From Gonatopus flavifemur (lineage: Eukaryota; Arthropoda; Insecta; Hymenoptera; Dryinidae): a stretch of DNA of 64,000 bases. The notes under the pieces are model-generated. The model made no database searches. It was not told the origin of the DNA and saw nothing but the letters and a program-made list of their open reading frames with translations. Positions 43,717-55,781 of the stretch are shown in pieces. Made by a program: the position numbers and the translations under genes. The stretch is taken from assembly GCA_018340375.1 (NCBI GenBank), contig JAFFJZ010000007.1, forward strand, positions 1,736,001-1,800,000. The letters are read 5' to 3'. Each line of letters starts with the position of its first letter. The stretch's first letter is position 1.

Positions 43717-44861
43717 TGTGACGGTCTTCCTGAGATCGTCACGATTAACGAGCATAGGAAAGTCAACGCGACAAGGCTTCTCTCTTTTTCCTCCCGGGAT
43801 GACAATTCATTCGAATTATTTTATGTATAATTAATCCCGAGCTACACGGTTTATTATGAAGGTCGCCATCTACCACCACTGCCACACATGGAACAACCGA
43901 ATCTTGAGGCGGCGATAACCATTACCGACCGTAGATCTACCGCCTCCAAGCTTCAAGGACGATGGTGTGAGAGACACCACCGAGCGTTACCGTCACGGAC
44001 AGCGGGCTCCATCTAGGGGAATTTATTCTGGCTGCCTGCGTAGCAACAACGGGAGTTGTTGCATCATCTCGCCTGATTCACGAGGGACCAATCACGGGCC
44101 TCAACGCTGTTTCACCGTCCCGCTTGGAGGGGTTGCCAAGCTCTCGCACGGCCGCTGGAAGCGGCATCGCATCAGAGCTGTCTTGTCGTTCGATGAGAGA
44201 GTATCGTTTATATATGTATATCGTTCCGACACGCTTCTTGGCTTTTCGTACCGGTAAGTGGTGTGTCAACCACAGTGTGGCCATAGTTTGAGTATTCTGC
44301 GGTTGAATTATATCGAGCCCTTTTGGTTCCCCCGGGCAGAGCTGCCAGATGAGCTCCGACGCTCAGGGGAAGAGTACCCCTACCATCACTTCATGTATAT
44401 AATAGTCGTAAGTATTGGTAAGTAACACTTACAACACATACATATATGAGGTAATGGTGGGGGTACATTTCCCCTCAGCGTCGGAGCTCATCTGGCAGCT
44501 CTGCTCCCGGGGTGGAATGATTATAATATGATCAAATTGTATGATCAGTAATAAAAGTACTGAGTTGTGTGTGTAAGTGGTGGTGTTATTCTTTCGTCTC
44601 GTGGAGACGGGATATCGATACCCACGCCGCCTCCGCGGTCTGAACGTACAGTCGGGATTCTCGTTTATGCGGAGAGAGAGGAAGAGAGAGAGAGAGAACG
44701 GGCGGATGTCGCTACGGAATTTCTAACGTACCGTAGAGGAAAAGGTTAGTCCAACTGAAGATGGTACGTCGTCGTCGCGAGTCTGGGCTACGATCGTTTT
44801 TATGGTCGTCCACGAGGCCGTAGATGCCTTTATGTATCGGTTCAGAGTTTGCGACGTAACA
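43717..44861 (+). mobile_element. Solo LTR, 1145 bp including a nested hairpin; TSD ATAG
   Basis: Starts TGTGACGGTCTTCC and ends TTTGCGACGTAACA (TG...CA), with ATAG on both sides (43713-43716 and 44862-44865). It is GC-richer than its surroundings and has no coding capacity. AATAAA occurs near 44551. Orientation is inferred from TG/CA and the AATAAA only. It is not the LTR of the element at 13400. Left after recombination between two LTRs (inference). The hairpin at 44329-44512 is inserted in it. Confidence 0.75.
44329..44512. mobile_element. GC-rich hairpin MITE
   Basis: The arms (about 70 bp) pair closely: CAGAGCTGCCAGATGAGCTC and GACGCTCAGGGGAA at the left, and their complements at the right. 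The loop contains GTAAGTATTGGTAAGTAACA. Lies within the solo LTR. No clear target duplication. Confidence 0.7.
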
Positions 44862-44881
44862 ATAGCTTTACTCGGGAACAG

Positions 44882-45071
44882 AAGATTAGTTGAAATAACT
44901 ATTTAACTTGTAAGCGCATACGGACCCATTTTTTCCGTTGGAATAACCAATTTTTTTATTGATCCAACCAGTTTTTCAAATTAGTCAAATCAATGAATAA
45001 AATCGTTGTCCTCACGAAAAGAAATGGGTCCATATGCGCTTACAAGGTAACTAGTTGTTCCAACTAATCTT
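44882..45071. mobile_element. Palindromic MITE, AAGATTAGTTG termini
   Basis: AAGATTAGTTGAAATAACTA at the left pairs with the right end, and both arms carry TTGTAAGCGCATA(C/T)GGACCC. The centre is AT-rich. No coding sequence. Confidence 0.6.
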
Positions 45072-45074
45072 TTT

Positions 45075-46800
45075 TGATCATGTGGGATATTAGGATCTGT
45101 AAACTTTCCGATTATTCCTGATAGATTCGAATGTTGGGATAATTCAACTAAAACCCATTGATCAATTAAATTTATACATTTTTAAATGAGGTCGGGAATT
45201 CCCCATAGAAAAACTCATTACTCATTCAATTCCACACATTTCCCCATTACTTTCAATAGATTGAGGTTATGGAAAATTCCAATCAGAACCGTTCGCTTTA
45301 TGAGATGGACAAAATTCTGATCATCCAATCAGATATCCCTCATACAGACCAAGAGATCACGCGAAGTCTTATTCATTCAAATAAACAACAGATTTTCCTA
45401 TTGGTGAATCCTCCATTCAATCCTATAGAAAAGAGATCCCGATTGATTCCTATTCATTTTGAATCGGTAGCTGAGCCTTTCCGATTGACCCTATTCGTTC
45501 CGATTATTTTTGAATCGGTTTTTATCGGATCCTATTGGATTTTTCAACCAGGGAACCCTGCTCTTCACTGTCGTTTACATATATGTTCACATATATATAA
45601 ACGAACAAAATATCATGCAGTTACTCGATGACACCTTATCCCATTTAAAGGCGCAAATTGCACTTCTTGAATATCTTGAACTATCACAAAAATGATTTTA
45701 TGAACCTGAATACATGAATTTGTACCATGCTGTGTTCTCCTCGGAACATCCCCATCGAATTCATGTATCGATTCCCTGGCGAAGGTAGATCTCATGATTT
45801 TCCATAACTTCTCATAAAAGTGACAATTTTTCATATTTCCTCATAAATTACAAATTCGTTAAGGAAAATCTAATATTTCCTCCTCAAATTTGTAACAAAT
45901 GACGAAATATACAGAATCATGACTCTCATGAGAATTATGAAAAATTATGATATACATTACAACCAGGGGATTTGTATGACTTCTGAAATATATCATTTTT
46001 CGGATTTCCAATTTTGCTCTCCCATAAGACCTAATTAAGATATCTTGAAGAAGCTTCTGGAAGATCTCTCTTCAGATATCTCAAACATATATGATAGTGT
46101 TGCGTACGATATCTTCAAGATATCTTAGAGATCTCTTTCAAGAAAAATTTTGAGATATCTTACAAAATTTCCAGTCATCTTCCAGATATCTAATTGAAAT
46201 CGGATTGTCTATTTGGGATATTAAAAAGGTATGATGACAGTTCTTTTATCAATTTCTTTATTGGATGTTCCTTTGCCCATTTTAGCCCGTTTTGACTTTC
46301 CCCATGAATGCAGATGAATGTTTCACCATATGTACCGTATTTCACCACAAAGATCGTAATTTTCATGTCTAGATATATCGAATTTTATACTGAAATCATT
46401 AATTTATCGGGAATAAGCATGAATTATCAATGGCTAAGAAATGAAACGATGAAGTATACCATTATATACGATGATTCTATGGGGGATGCGTATACTCAAT
46501 TCCTCTTCACAGAGCACTTTTATTATGGAAGAAATGATGATGAATGGCTGCCGGACCAATCTACAGCAGAGATCGGCAGTAATGATGTTCTCAACAACGA
46601 TTTCGAGATATATTACTCATTATCTTCAGAGTCAGAATTTTCATCCCATTTTCATTTCATAATGATGATAAACCCCAGAATCATTACCGGAATTAAAGCC
46701 TCATGGCTTCAAATGAATTCATTATGAATTCCTCCCGAACTGTTGTGCTGTGTGAGTTGAGAAGAAGAAAATGTACAACCTTTTTCTTCTAGGTGTATTA
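45075..46800. other. Intergenic, no confident gene
   Basis: A 139-codon frame at 46308-46727 has no recognisable domain and an AT-rich, unremarkable composition; I do not support it as a gene. A GATATCT-rich tract lies at 46010-46200. Confidence 0.45.
46010..46200. repeat. Degenerate GATATCT tract, second copy
   Basis: Overlapping AAGATATCTT and AGATCTCT motifs, similar to 40330-40510. Confidence 0.5.
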
Positions 46801-46808
46801 CTTGATTA

Positions 46809-47501
46809 AGGGGTCTTTCTGTTAAGATTTTACAGGAAAATTTTTCTTCTCAAACATTTTTTTCTCACAGAAAGAACTGGAATATCATTTTGAAAATTTC
46901 AAGGTATGTTTACTGAACATTGAATATTACAAAAAATCTTTTCCTCAGATTCAAACAGATTTTTTTATCGTCCTGTTTAAACAAAAAAACACTAAAAAAT
47001 GACGGTGGGAGTGATTTGGGGCGACTGGATGATCTGAAGGAGGAAGAAAACATTGCAAATTATTCCTTGTTGAAGTGACTGTCGCATGAACCAGGATATT
47101 TTTTTTCCATTGAAAAATAACAAAATGGTGGCCATTTTTTGAAAAAATCGATTTTTGAGGGTGGAAAATCGGATAGGAATCGGAGAATTTCTGACCAATC
47201 GAAAAGATCCTAGTTCATGCGATAGCCACTTCAATAAGGAATAGCTTGCCTTTTTATTTTCTTTTTCAGATCATCCGGCCGCCCCAAATCACTCCCACCG
47301 TCATTTTTTAGTTTTTTTGTTGTTTAAATTAGTGTAACGGAAAAGAAAATTTGTTTAAATCTGAAAAAAATATTCTTGCAATATTGAATGTTCAATAAAT
47401 GTACCTACAAATTTCCAAAACGATATCTCAATTTTTTCTATGAGAAACAAATGTTTGAAAACAAAGATTTTTTCTTGGAAGCCTGTATCAGGAAGACCCT
47501 T
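46809..47501. mobile_element. Long hairpin element, 693 bp, TSD TA
   Basis: Inverted arms of about 320 bp run almost to the centre. Outer ends AGGGGTCTTTCTG and (complement of the right end) AAGGGTCTTCCTG; inner parts share AAAAATGACGGTGGGAGTGA and CGCATGAAC. TA flanks both sides (46807-46808, 47502-47503). No coding capacity; a foldback-like or Tc1/mariner-type non-autonomous element. Confidence 0.75.
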
Positions 47502-48673
47502 TAAATACCACGAGGAAAAACTATTTGTTTCCAATATTGGTTGCATGTGAAACAATCCGATGAGTACCAATACAAAAATGGATGAGTTAGTGTGATATGT
47601 CCAAACGGATACCATCGGAAACATTTTGTTTTGCGTTTCCACATAGGATCCAATTCAAAACTGTTTCATCTGATGGCGGTTGGGGATTTCCAATAGGTTC
47701 CAATGTGTTCCTTAAATTTTCAAAAATTCAATTTCTAAGGGTCCAAAATTCGGTATTTCCAAATGAATTCCGTTGAAAACACCCGTTTCCTGTATTTCCG
47801 AAAGAATCCAATGAATGCCAATACAAACGTTCATGAAATAACCCACTTCTGTCATTCCAGATGAATTCCATTGATAAAACTTGTCTTCCGTATAAAATCC
47901 GATGAATACCCATACGAAAATATATAACAGTATTCAAATTGGTATCTACGAATGAATTCCATTCAGGAACATTTATCATTCATCATTCCACATGGAATCC
48001 AATTCGAACACGCTACATCAGATGACCTTCGGGGAAATACCAACAGATTCCGATACATTTTAATACGCTCTTTGTATTTCAGAAAGTTGACCTTCCATTG
48101 GTATCCATGTGGAGTTGCTGTGACAAATACACATCATCTTCCAATGATAAACCATGTCCTATCTGAAACCATTGGAATTGATTGGTTTTTTTCAACAGGG
48201 ATTGCAGGTTATGAGGAAATTTGTATAATACGATTTGGACAATCCAGTTTCCTCTGTATGGGCTTCTGACAAACGTAGATGAGTCTCTCAAGATTCATCC
48301 CTGCAAATATCCGAGTTTTTTGTGAATTCAATTCCGAGGGAAAAAATTGCTACCAGGTGGAGCCATCGATATGCTAGTATCCTGTTAAGAGCATTTCGTC
48401 TACATTGCAAGAAATAATCGGGATTTTCCTATACGCAGTAACCGAAAAATTCCGATGATAGGATAGGAAATCAACTGGTACATGTGTATGAAATTTACCA
48501 TATATTTACCTGAAAATTCCAAACTTTATGGGATTTTTATCACCATTTCCTACCGAATTTCCGATTGAATCTGGAAACTTCCTAACGCGTGTATGTGTTA
48601 ATTACTTCTGAACATTTATGTGAAGTTTTCCATAGACATTTGTAACGGTGTAGTAGTATGAGTCTTTGGAGCC

Positions 48674-48773
48674 TTTCGAAGTAGCTGATCCAAGTGATCA
48701 AACCAGCTTCTCAACCAATCAAAAAATCTGAAAAATGATTCAGATCACCTAGATCAGTTGCTTCGGAAAGTTC
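48674..48773. repeat. Short hairpin
   Basis: CTTTCGAAGTAGCTGATC and its near complement (GATCAGTTGCTTCGGAAAG) enclose about 50 bp. Confidence 0.5.
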
Positions 48774-50147
48774 TCATGGGTTTTCTATGGATTTGCGGAT
48801 AGTCCATCGGCTGTACGTAACATTCCGTATGCAAGATTCTGTACATGCGATTTATCAACAATACTGTAACGAGAACGTGAAATTTCCTTCAAATTTTTTT
48901 TCTTTTCTCTTTCTCTTTTCTATTTGCTCTCTCAATCTTTCCCTTTCGTTAAATTCCTATGGATGAATTGTCAATAAGGGTAAAACAGAAACCTGTTGCC
49001 CTATCGACAAATTCATCCCAGGAAATATACGCATACGGTAGAAGGAGATTTCTGTACACTCTAATTATAGAGAAAAAGAAATCTTCCTTCAAAACACAAG
49101 TTGAGAACAACTTGTGTTCCCGTTATGCCTCCACCATATGTCAAAGGGACAAGTGAATCTGGAAAACCAGAGACCCCTTCCTTCATCTTTTATTGCTTCC
49201 TTTTATCGAATAGAAGCACGTTCCAAACTACCCCGCAATAGGAGACTCATTAAAACATAGACAGCAGAGGCTTAGAGCGAAGAATCGTGTCGCCAACTCT
49301 GTTTTAAAATTTCTCAACGGATTCGCTGTTGAGAATATGATAAACATTCAATTTGTTCCTTTTTTACAATTGGGAAGCCCCAATATTCCTCATTGGGCCA
49401 AGGTTGGTCCGGGGTTGGCGAAGTATCGGTTGTCGATCTTCATCGATCCTGGTTAAATTCAGCCTTGACTATGTTAATACACATGTGGAATTCCATTTTC
49501 AATACCAATCCAACCATTGGTTCTGGAATTGAAGATTGGCTGCCGATGCTGGCCCAATCTAGCATTCATATAATGCAAAATTTTGAGTTTAAACCAGAAT
49601 AAAGCATTATTTGAAATAATGAAACGTTTACATCTCTGAAATGGTAAGTTTTGGTAAGCTGAAGGTAGGTAAATTGGATATACATTTTGAAATTCTTTTT
49701 ATAATAATTAAAATAGAAAATCATTATTTTTAAATGTTCTTCCAGTGAATAATATAGTTAATGATTAATAAATATCGAATTTTCCAATTAATATTCGATT
49801 TCAAACTCAAAATAAGAATTCTTTGAAATTGTACATTGAGGAAGAGATATATATACATATTGAAAAGAGAGCATAAGTTAGGCATTATGCTCAAGAGAAA
49901 GGGTAAGTGGGTTGTCCTAATTAAAGAAAATGGAGGATTTCCTTCTCAAGGACAGGTTTACCCTCAGGTAATGCACGAATCCATGCTTCTTCAACCAATC
50001 TAAATTCCATCTTCTTCTTCTAAAATTCTATTGTTCCCACCCAAATTTCCCTACCACTAAAATTTTCTCTCACTACCAAAAAACCGAGCTGAGAATTGAG
50101 CAAAAATGCATCAACAACTCACTCTCGTTTGATCGTTTTTATTGAAA

Positions 50148-50262
50148 GGTTCAATTTCTGGTTAAGAGTTACAAGTTCAAGTTGAAGTTCAGAATATCTG
50201 TTCAATTTTTAGTTAAAAGTTACAAGTTTAAGTTACAGTTCAAAATATCTAAAACAGTGTAA
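50148..50262. repeat. Two-copy tandem, ~58 bp
   Basis: Two adjacent copies of GGTTCAATTTCTGGTTAAGA... with AGTTACAAGTTCAAGTT and TTCAGAATATCT (and variants). Confidence 0.55.
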
Positions 50263-51150
50263 ATTCCAGTGTCCTTACAGTCCTGCTAGGATTTCATCTC
50301 ATCAATAATTCATCAAAAGTAAGTGGATTTGTTCCCATAATATCGAATTGATAGTTTTTCTTTGATTATTCCTCTTCAGTGGAGAAATATATTGAAACAA
50401 AATCAGAGCTTTGCAAGCTCGAACTCCGATCTTGAAAAAATTAACAAATCAAACATAATTTTCTTTTCAATTACACATTCCCTTCTGCTCCCCTCAATTC
50501 CTTTCTCAATTCTTACTGAGAAACCCTCAGAAGAAACAACTATTAAATTCCTCAAATCTACGAACTTCTTTCAAAAAAGAAGATTTACCCTCCATTTTCT
50601 TTAATTATACAAGGAAAATTACTCAAAAACACATTACACTTAACTCCTTCTAAACACTACAATTGTATAAACACTAAATTTACAATATAAAAGTTTATAC
50701 ATTTCAGCATGAACTTTTAGTATTTTTTTGAATCGATCTCCTTTCCCCAGTCCTTGTCTAGATCCTATTCTAGCTGGAGTGAGGTGATAAAGGGAACATC
50801 GGACTAGATGATTCGATGCTTTCCTTTAACTACCGTAAGTTGTGAAGAAACTGAAATTCCTAATAGTTTTGACGTAACAATACCTTGAGGATTTTGGGTC
50901 AGGGAATCCGAATATCTGGTTATTTTTGCAAAATTCGGGGTCGTTCAATTGTTGTATAGAATTTAATTGCTCGTCACGATTCCGTGACTGATCTGTTGAG
51001 TTGAGAGGGAAATTATTTCAACAAAAACAGTTTTTATCACCATGAGAAAGAAACATTGAGAATTTTTTCGACATTGTCATTATTCATTCAAATCAAAAAA
51101 ATTATAAACGAAGAATGAAACTAAATTATGAAAATATTCATACACTTGGA

Positions 51151-51330
51151 TGTTCCTTCATGTTTTTTTGGGTCGGAGAATCGAAATAATCAGTTATTTT
51201 CAAAAAAAATTCGGGATCATTTGATTGTTATGAACAATTTAATTGTCCATGACGTATAGATGATCCCGAATTTTGCGAAAGAAACTGGATATTCGGATTC
51301 TTCGACCTAAAGAAAACATGAAGAAACATC
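51151..51330. repeat. Hairpin with a related direct copy at 50878-50985
   Basis: The left arm has TTGGGTCGGAGAATC and AAAATTCGGGATCAT, the right arm their complements, and the centre is near 51240. A third copy of the arm (TTTTGGGTCAGGGAATCCGA, AAATTCGGGGTCGTT) lies in direct orientation at 50878-50985. Confidence 0.6.
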
Positions 51331-51954
51331 AAAACGTATGAATAGGATATTTTCATGACATATTTTCATTATTTTTTTATAGTTTTTATTTATTATTGTT
51401 TCAGTTTCATATGTTCACCTAAATGTTCAATAAATCTTCTCAATACACTACAGAAGCCCGTATTTTTGATTGAAATCCTATAATTCACTTGCATAGTCAC
51501 ATAATTGACCTGATATATGGTTTTTCATGGCTTAAAGAAAAAACTCAAGGAGAAAAAATTTTTCAGTCAGGGAAAGTCAGGGAATTTCAATCGAATTATT
51601 CTGTCGCAACCCTGATCATGGCTCCGGTGAGAAATGTCGAATTCAGAACTCAAGACAGTTGGCTAAGAGTTGAAATTGAATTGGTATGTCTGCATTTTAT
51701 TGCAGGCGATTCTGAAAAAATAAAATAAAATAAGGGAGTACCTGTAAGATACCTGTAACTGTTGGTGTTGTTGAATGTTGATGGTTGTGCTGAATCGTGC
51801 ATGAGTTGCTAGGCGCAATTTTTTTCCTTTGTTCGGAGGTTCTGGCTTAGAATATGTACGTTTGCGATTTTCATGAGTTGATATGTTAATGATACATCCA
51901 CGCATGAAATATTTAAATAGAAAGTTGTCACTGCAGTCATTGCTGGATCCCCTC

Positions 51955-52130
51955 GCACGCCGTAAAAGAATTTCTCAATGAATTGCCAAGCGTTTTCGCT
52001 ATCTTAAGAATATTCGCACCCAAGCGCTTTATGAATTTCGAAGCAAATGTCAATGCCTCTGGATGGTGATCTGACCTTGCTATTTCTGTGATGGACTTGT
52101 ACGCAGAATCTTGTCGGTGATGTTACGTTC
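51955..52130 (-). CDS. Possible coding fragment
   Basis: A minus-strand frame of about 58 codons, including DSAYKSITEIARSDHHPE, ALTFASKFIKRLGANILK and IAKTLGNSLRNSFTACEG, then a stop. The composition looks more protein-like than neighbouring frames, and an acceptor-like CTTTCCTTGTGTTGCGCTCAG lies just upstream, near 52142, although an in-frame stop follows that acceptor. I cannot assign a family. It could be a transposon-derived exon or chance. Confidence 0.25.
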
Positions 52131-53126
52131 AATTTGTCCTGAGCGCAACACAAGGAAAGGATATAACAATATCGAATTGATATACCCTTGATTTGAGGAA
52201 AGAGGAAAGCTAGTTCTGAAAATCATGGAAATTAAATCGATTGATTTATATTACAATTACAAATTTATTTTCAATTGATGTTCTTATTACATTTATTCAT
52301 ACAATTAATTATTTGGTCATTCAAAATATCACATTCTCCATTCCATACTCATTCTTACTCTTATTTGAGACAAAGTTCTAAAATGATAAATTTTCCTTTT
52401 TTCTCTATTAGTCAAATTTCACTTAGACAATTCATCATGTGTTAAATTTGCATAAAAGTAGAAAGAGTTTTTACAAATTTCACACTCAAAATAATCTATT
52501 TGAAGGTCTTCACATAGAATACACCTTTTGGGTGGAGGATATGAATTATTCTTACATTTATTCGATTACCCAATGATCTCACACTCAATTATCGTATCCT
52601 GACTCCATTTCAGGGTTTTAATTCCAGTGTTATCGGCTGTTCTTATTTTATTCCTCCACTCGTTCTCTACTATTTCACGTTTCAATCTATTCAATTCTGA
52701 AGAAAATCTCTAATATTCTTCTAATATCTCCAATATTCTTCACTAAAACAAATGTGAAACTGAACATGGAATTCTATGTAAGTGAATGATAAATAAGGGA
52801 TATATTCACTTGTACTCTGAGGTGAAGTTATAACTTTCAAAAGAATGTTTGTTATTTTTTTTATGTCAATAAAAACTTGGAAATTCAAGTAAAGACTTGA
52901 ATCAGAACTAAAGAGCTCTGTAAGAACTAAAGAGTTCTTGTCGGGTCAAGTTGAAGAATTAAGACTGAAGAGAACCCCAAGAATGAGGTCCTTATATACA
53001 GATTCTTCCAATATGGAGGTGAAGGGTTATAAAAAATTGGAATAGAAATCTAACGGACCTTGAGTTTGTGAAAGAGTTTGAGGGAAATTCCATATACGTG
53101 AATAGCAGATTCAAATATAATATATA

Positions 53127-55158
53127 CAGGGTGGGGCATTTAAAGTGTCGCGGGCGTTTTTTCCAAAAATAAAGTGAGATACAAGAAAATTTTTCGGACA
53201 AAAGTTGTAGGGTACCGAGGGGGACATCCAATGGTGGCCTTGGCTTTGACCTCAAATCTCATCTTCAAGGGCATTCTGAGATCAACTCTTGTTTTTAAAA
53301 TAGCATCTCATATTTTTTACTGCAGATTTGGATTCTAGGTCAAAAACCAAGAAACTTTTGTCTGAACCATTTTCCTGAAATCCGCAAAAATGGCGCTCTA
53401 ATCGATATTGTTCCATTTTGAATCTGACATTTGAATAACTCGAAAACGAAGGGTCTTGCAAAAGAATGTTTCGTACAAAAGTTGTCAATACACAACACAT
53501 TTCAATCGTCTACATTACCACCATTCAGAGCTCACGCGATGTAAACAAACGACGGGGTTCAGTGAAAATTCACGATTTTGAAAGTCAGTTTGTCAGTTAC
53601 ATTTGATTATTACTTGGTTCATGACAAATTGAGAATCATGGATATCCGATACACGGTTTCTGAAAAGATCGATATGATCTACATTTACGGTGAAGTGCAT
53701 AAGAACCCCAGACAAGCATATGACTTGTATGCAGAACGATTTCCTGAAAGAACAACGCCATCCATTAGGTATTTTCAACGCATTACAAAATTATTCTCAG
53801 AAACGGGAAGTGTTACAAGGGAAAAACGACATCGAAAGAGAACTGTTAGCGGAGAGAATGCGGAAGTTAATGTACTAGCTGCAGTAGCCAATAATCCACA
53901 CGTGAGCTCTCGTGAAATTGAACTCCATTCGGGAATTTCTCGAAGAAGTGTTCTTCGAATACTGAAACGTCACAAATTCCATCCGTATCACATTTGTTTG
54001 CATCAAGACCTTCACGGTGATGATTTCGAAAATCGTGTACAGTTTTGTCGATAGGGTCTAGCGCAAATGCACAATAACAACTTCATCAACATATTATTTT
54101 CTGATGAGTCGACGTTCACCAATCATGGTCAAGTAAATCGACATAATATGCATTACTGGGCGACAGAAAATCCAAGATGGTTACGTCAAGTAGAGCATCA
54201 AAGACAATGGGCTGTGAATGTTTGGTGTGGTATTCTTCGATCTCGAGTAATTGGACCGTACTTCATTGCAGATACGCTAAATGGAGAGAAGTACAGACAT
54301 TTCTTAGATCAAGTACTTCCAACATTACTTGAAGACATACCTATTCAGGAACGATTGAATATGTGGTATCAACACGATGGTTGTCCATCCCATTATGCAG
54401 TCACAGCTCGAGAAATATTGGACAGAGATTATCCTGGACGATGGATAGGACGTCGTGGACCAGTTCATTGGCCTGCCCGTTCTCCGGATCTTACTTCTCC
54501 AGATTTTTTTTTATGGGGATACATAAAAGATACAGTTTATCAACAAGCACCGACTACACCTGAGAATATGCGTCAACGAATCATCAATGCATGCGCGAGC
54601 ATCAATGAAGATATTTCAGCACGAGTTCAGCAATCTTTTGTAAAACGTTTTGAAATGTGTATTGAAGTCGAAGGCCATCATTTTGAGCATCTACTGCATT
54701 AAAATTATCCAAGTGATGTAGACGATTGAAATGTGTTGTGTTTTGTCTGTTATACCCCATCACCTCCGTTTCAGTTCAAGGGGTCCCCCTTGGAATCATA
54801 CAACTTTTGTCCGAAACATTCTCCTCCAAGACCCTTCGTTTTCGAGTTATTCTAATTTCAGATTCAGTATGGAACAATATCGATTAGAGCGCCATCTTTG
54901 CGGATTTCAGGAAAATGGTTCAGACAAAAGTTTCTTGGTTTTTGACCTAGAATCCAAATCTGCAGTAAAAAATATGAGATGCTATTCAAAAAACAAGAGT
55001 TGACCTCAGAATGCCCTTGAAGATGAGATTTGAGGTCAGAGCCAAGGCCACCATCGGATGTCCCCCTCGATACCCTACAATTTTTGTCCGAAAAATTTTC
55101 TCGTATCTCATTTTATTTTTGGAAAAAACGCCCGCGACACTTTAAATGCCCCACCCTG
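53127..55158 (+). mobile_element. Second DD41D-type Tc1/mariner-superfamily element with ~400-bp inverted repeats
   Basis: Ends CAGGGTGGGGCATTTAAAGT (53127) and its complement ending at 55158, with TA on both sides (53125-53126, 55159-55160). Inverted repeats of about 400 bp share GGCTTTGACCTCAAATCTCA-type, GGCGCTCTAATCGATATTG and CCTTCGTTTTCGAG blocks. Several of these blocks also occur in the inverted repeats of the element at 9477-11543, although the coding parts are diverged. One transposase frame lies inside. Confidence 0.88.
53638..54702 (+). pseudogene. DD41D-type transposase, one nonsense codon
   Basis: The frame from the ATG at 53638 runs 355 codons to the stop at 54702, with one TAG at 54052-54054 (in VQFCR-stop-GLAQM, probably an old Trp). 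The helix-turn-helix region has NPRQAYDLYAERFPERTTPS and SSREIELHSGISRRSVLRIL. Catalytic Asp residues are in LFSDESTF, WYQHDGCPSHY and LTSPDFFLWGYIKD; my count gives 41 residues between the second and third. IGRRGPVHWPARSPDL is intact here, where the 10-kb copy has its stop. The C-terminal FEHLLH is the usual family ending. Would mobilise the surrounding element; inactive because of the stop unless suppressed. Confidence 0.9.
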
Positions 55159-55363
55159 TATATATATATATATATAAGGGAGTCCAAGCATCGAGCTATA
55201 ATGTCTAGAGATAATTAGGATTTCCCTCCAACGGTACCTTCAATACGATCAAGTAAGAATACATTTGCTTGATGCCTATGATTCATTTCCTTGGGGTGGA
55301 ATAGACAAGTATTTGTCTCTGTAGACGCCGTATTCTCGGTCTGAATCATTCCTATACCTGGTT

Positions 55364-55582
55364 TTACGTTTGATTCACATAGTACAGATGAAAGAGTGAA
55401 TGAATCATTTCACACGTTTTTGAGATAATATTCATCAAAATAGTGGAGGGTGAATGATACAACGTTTGAGAATAAAAATAATAAAAAACGAACAATGAAA
55501 ATTCAATAGAAGATTTCGCGATTCCTCCACAGTGACAATTTGTGTGAAGTATTGATTCATTTTCCACAAACTCCTCCAATGT
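55364..55582 (-). CDS. Candidate host-gene exon, downstream
   Basis: Minus-strand frame with an acceptor (GGTTCACAG) ending at 55583, phase 0, joining in frame to the exon at 55782-55912. It encodes TLEEFVENESILHTNCHCGG, IAKSSIEFSLFVFYYFYSQT and LMNIISKTCEMIHSLFHL. The frame ends at a TAA (55364-55366) whose surrounding AAACGTAAAA could also be a splice donor, so this is either the terminal exon or an internal one. Mostly helical and hydrophobic, perhaps a helical-repeat protein. I do not recognise the family. Confidence 0.45.
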   Translation of the reverse strand, partial: TLEEFVENESILHTNCHCGGIAKSSIEFSLFVFYYFYSQTLYHSPSTILMNIISKTCEMIHSLFHLYYVNQT

Positions 55583-55781
55583 CTGTGAACCTTGAATTAT
55601 TAGCCAAAGAGAATCTAATTATATAAGTTGATACCATAGCTCTTCATCAATATTCCACAGTGAGAATCTGAACTATGCTATCTGTGCAACTCATTTGAGG
55701 TAGAAAATACTATTGTTTCGAAGTTTCCATTAGATAGAATGTAATTTCAATAACAGAATAGACCACGAAACAATTTTTTAC

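Larger units (their letters stand above)
47504..53124. other. Long intergenic stretch, mostly without supported features
   Basis: Degenerate AATCCAATG/CCATTG motifs from 47620 to 48100, as in the 43-kb minisatellite. Small hairpins at 48674-48773 and 51151-51330, a two-copy tandem at 50148-50262 and a possible coding fragment at 51955-52130 are listed separately. No confident gene elsewhere. Confidence 0.5.

Noticed and set aside
46308..46727. 139-codon protein-coding gene
   Set aside because: No recognisable domain, no splice or promoter support, and composition like the surrounding AT-rich DNA.
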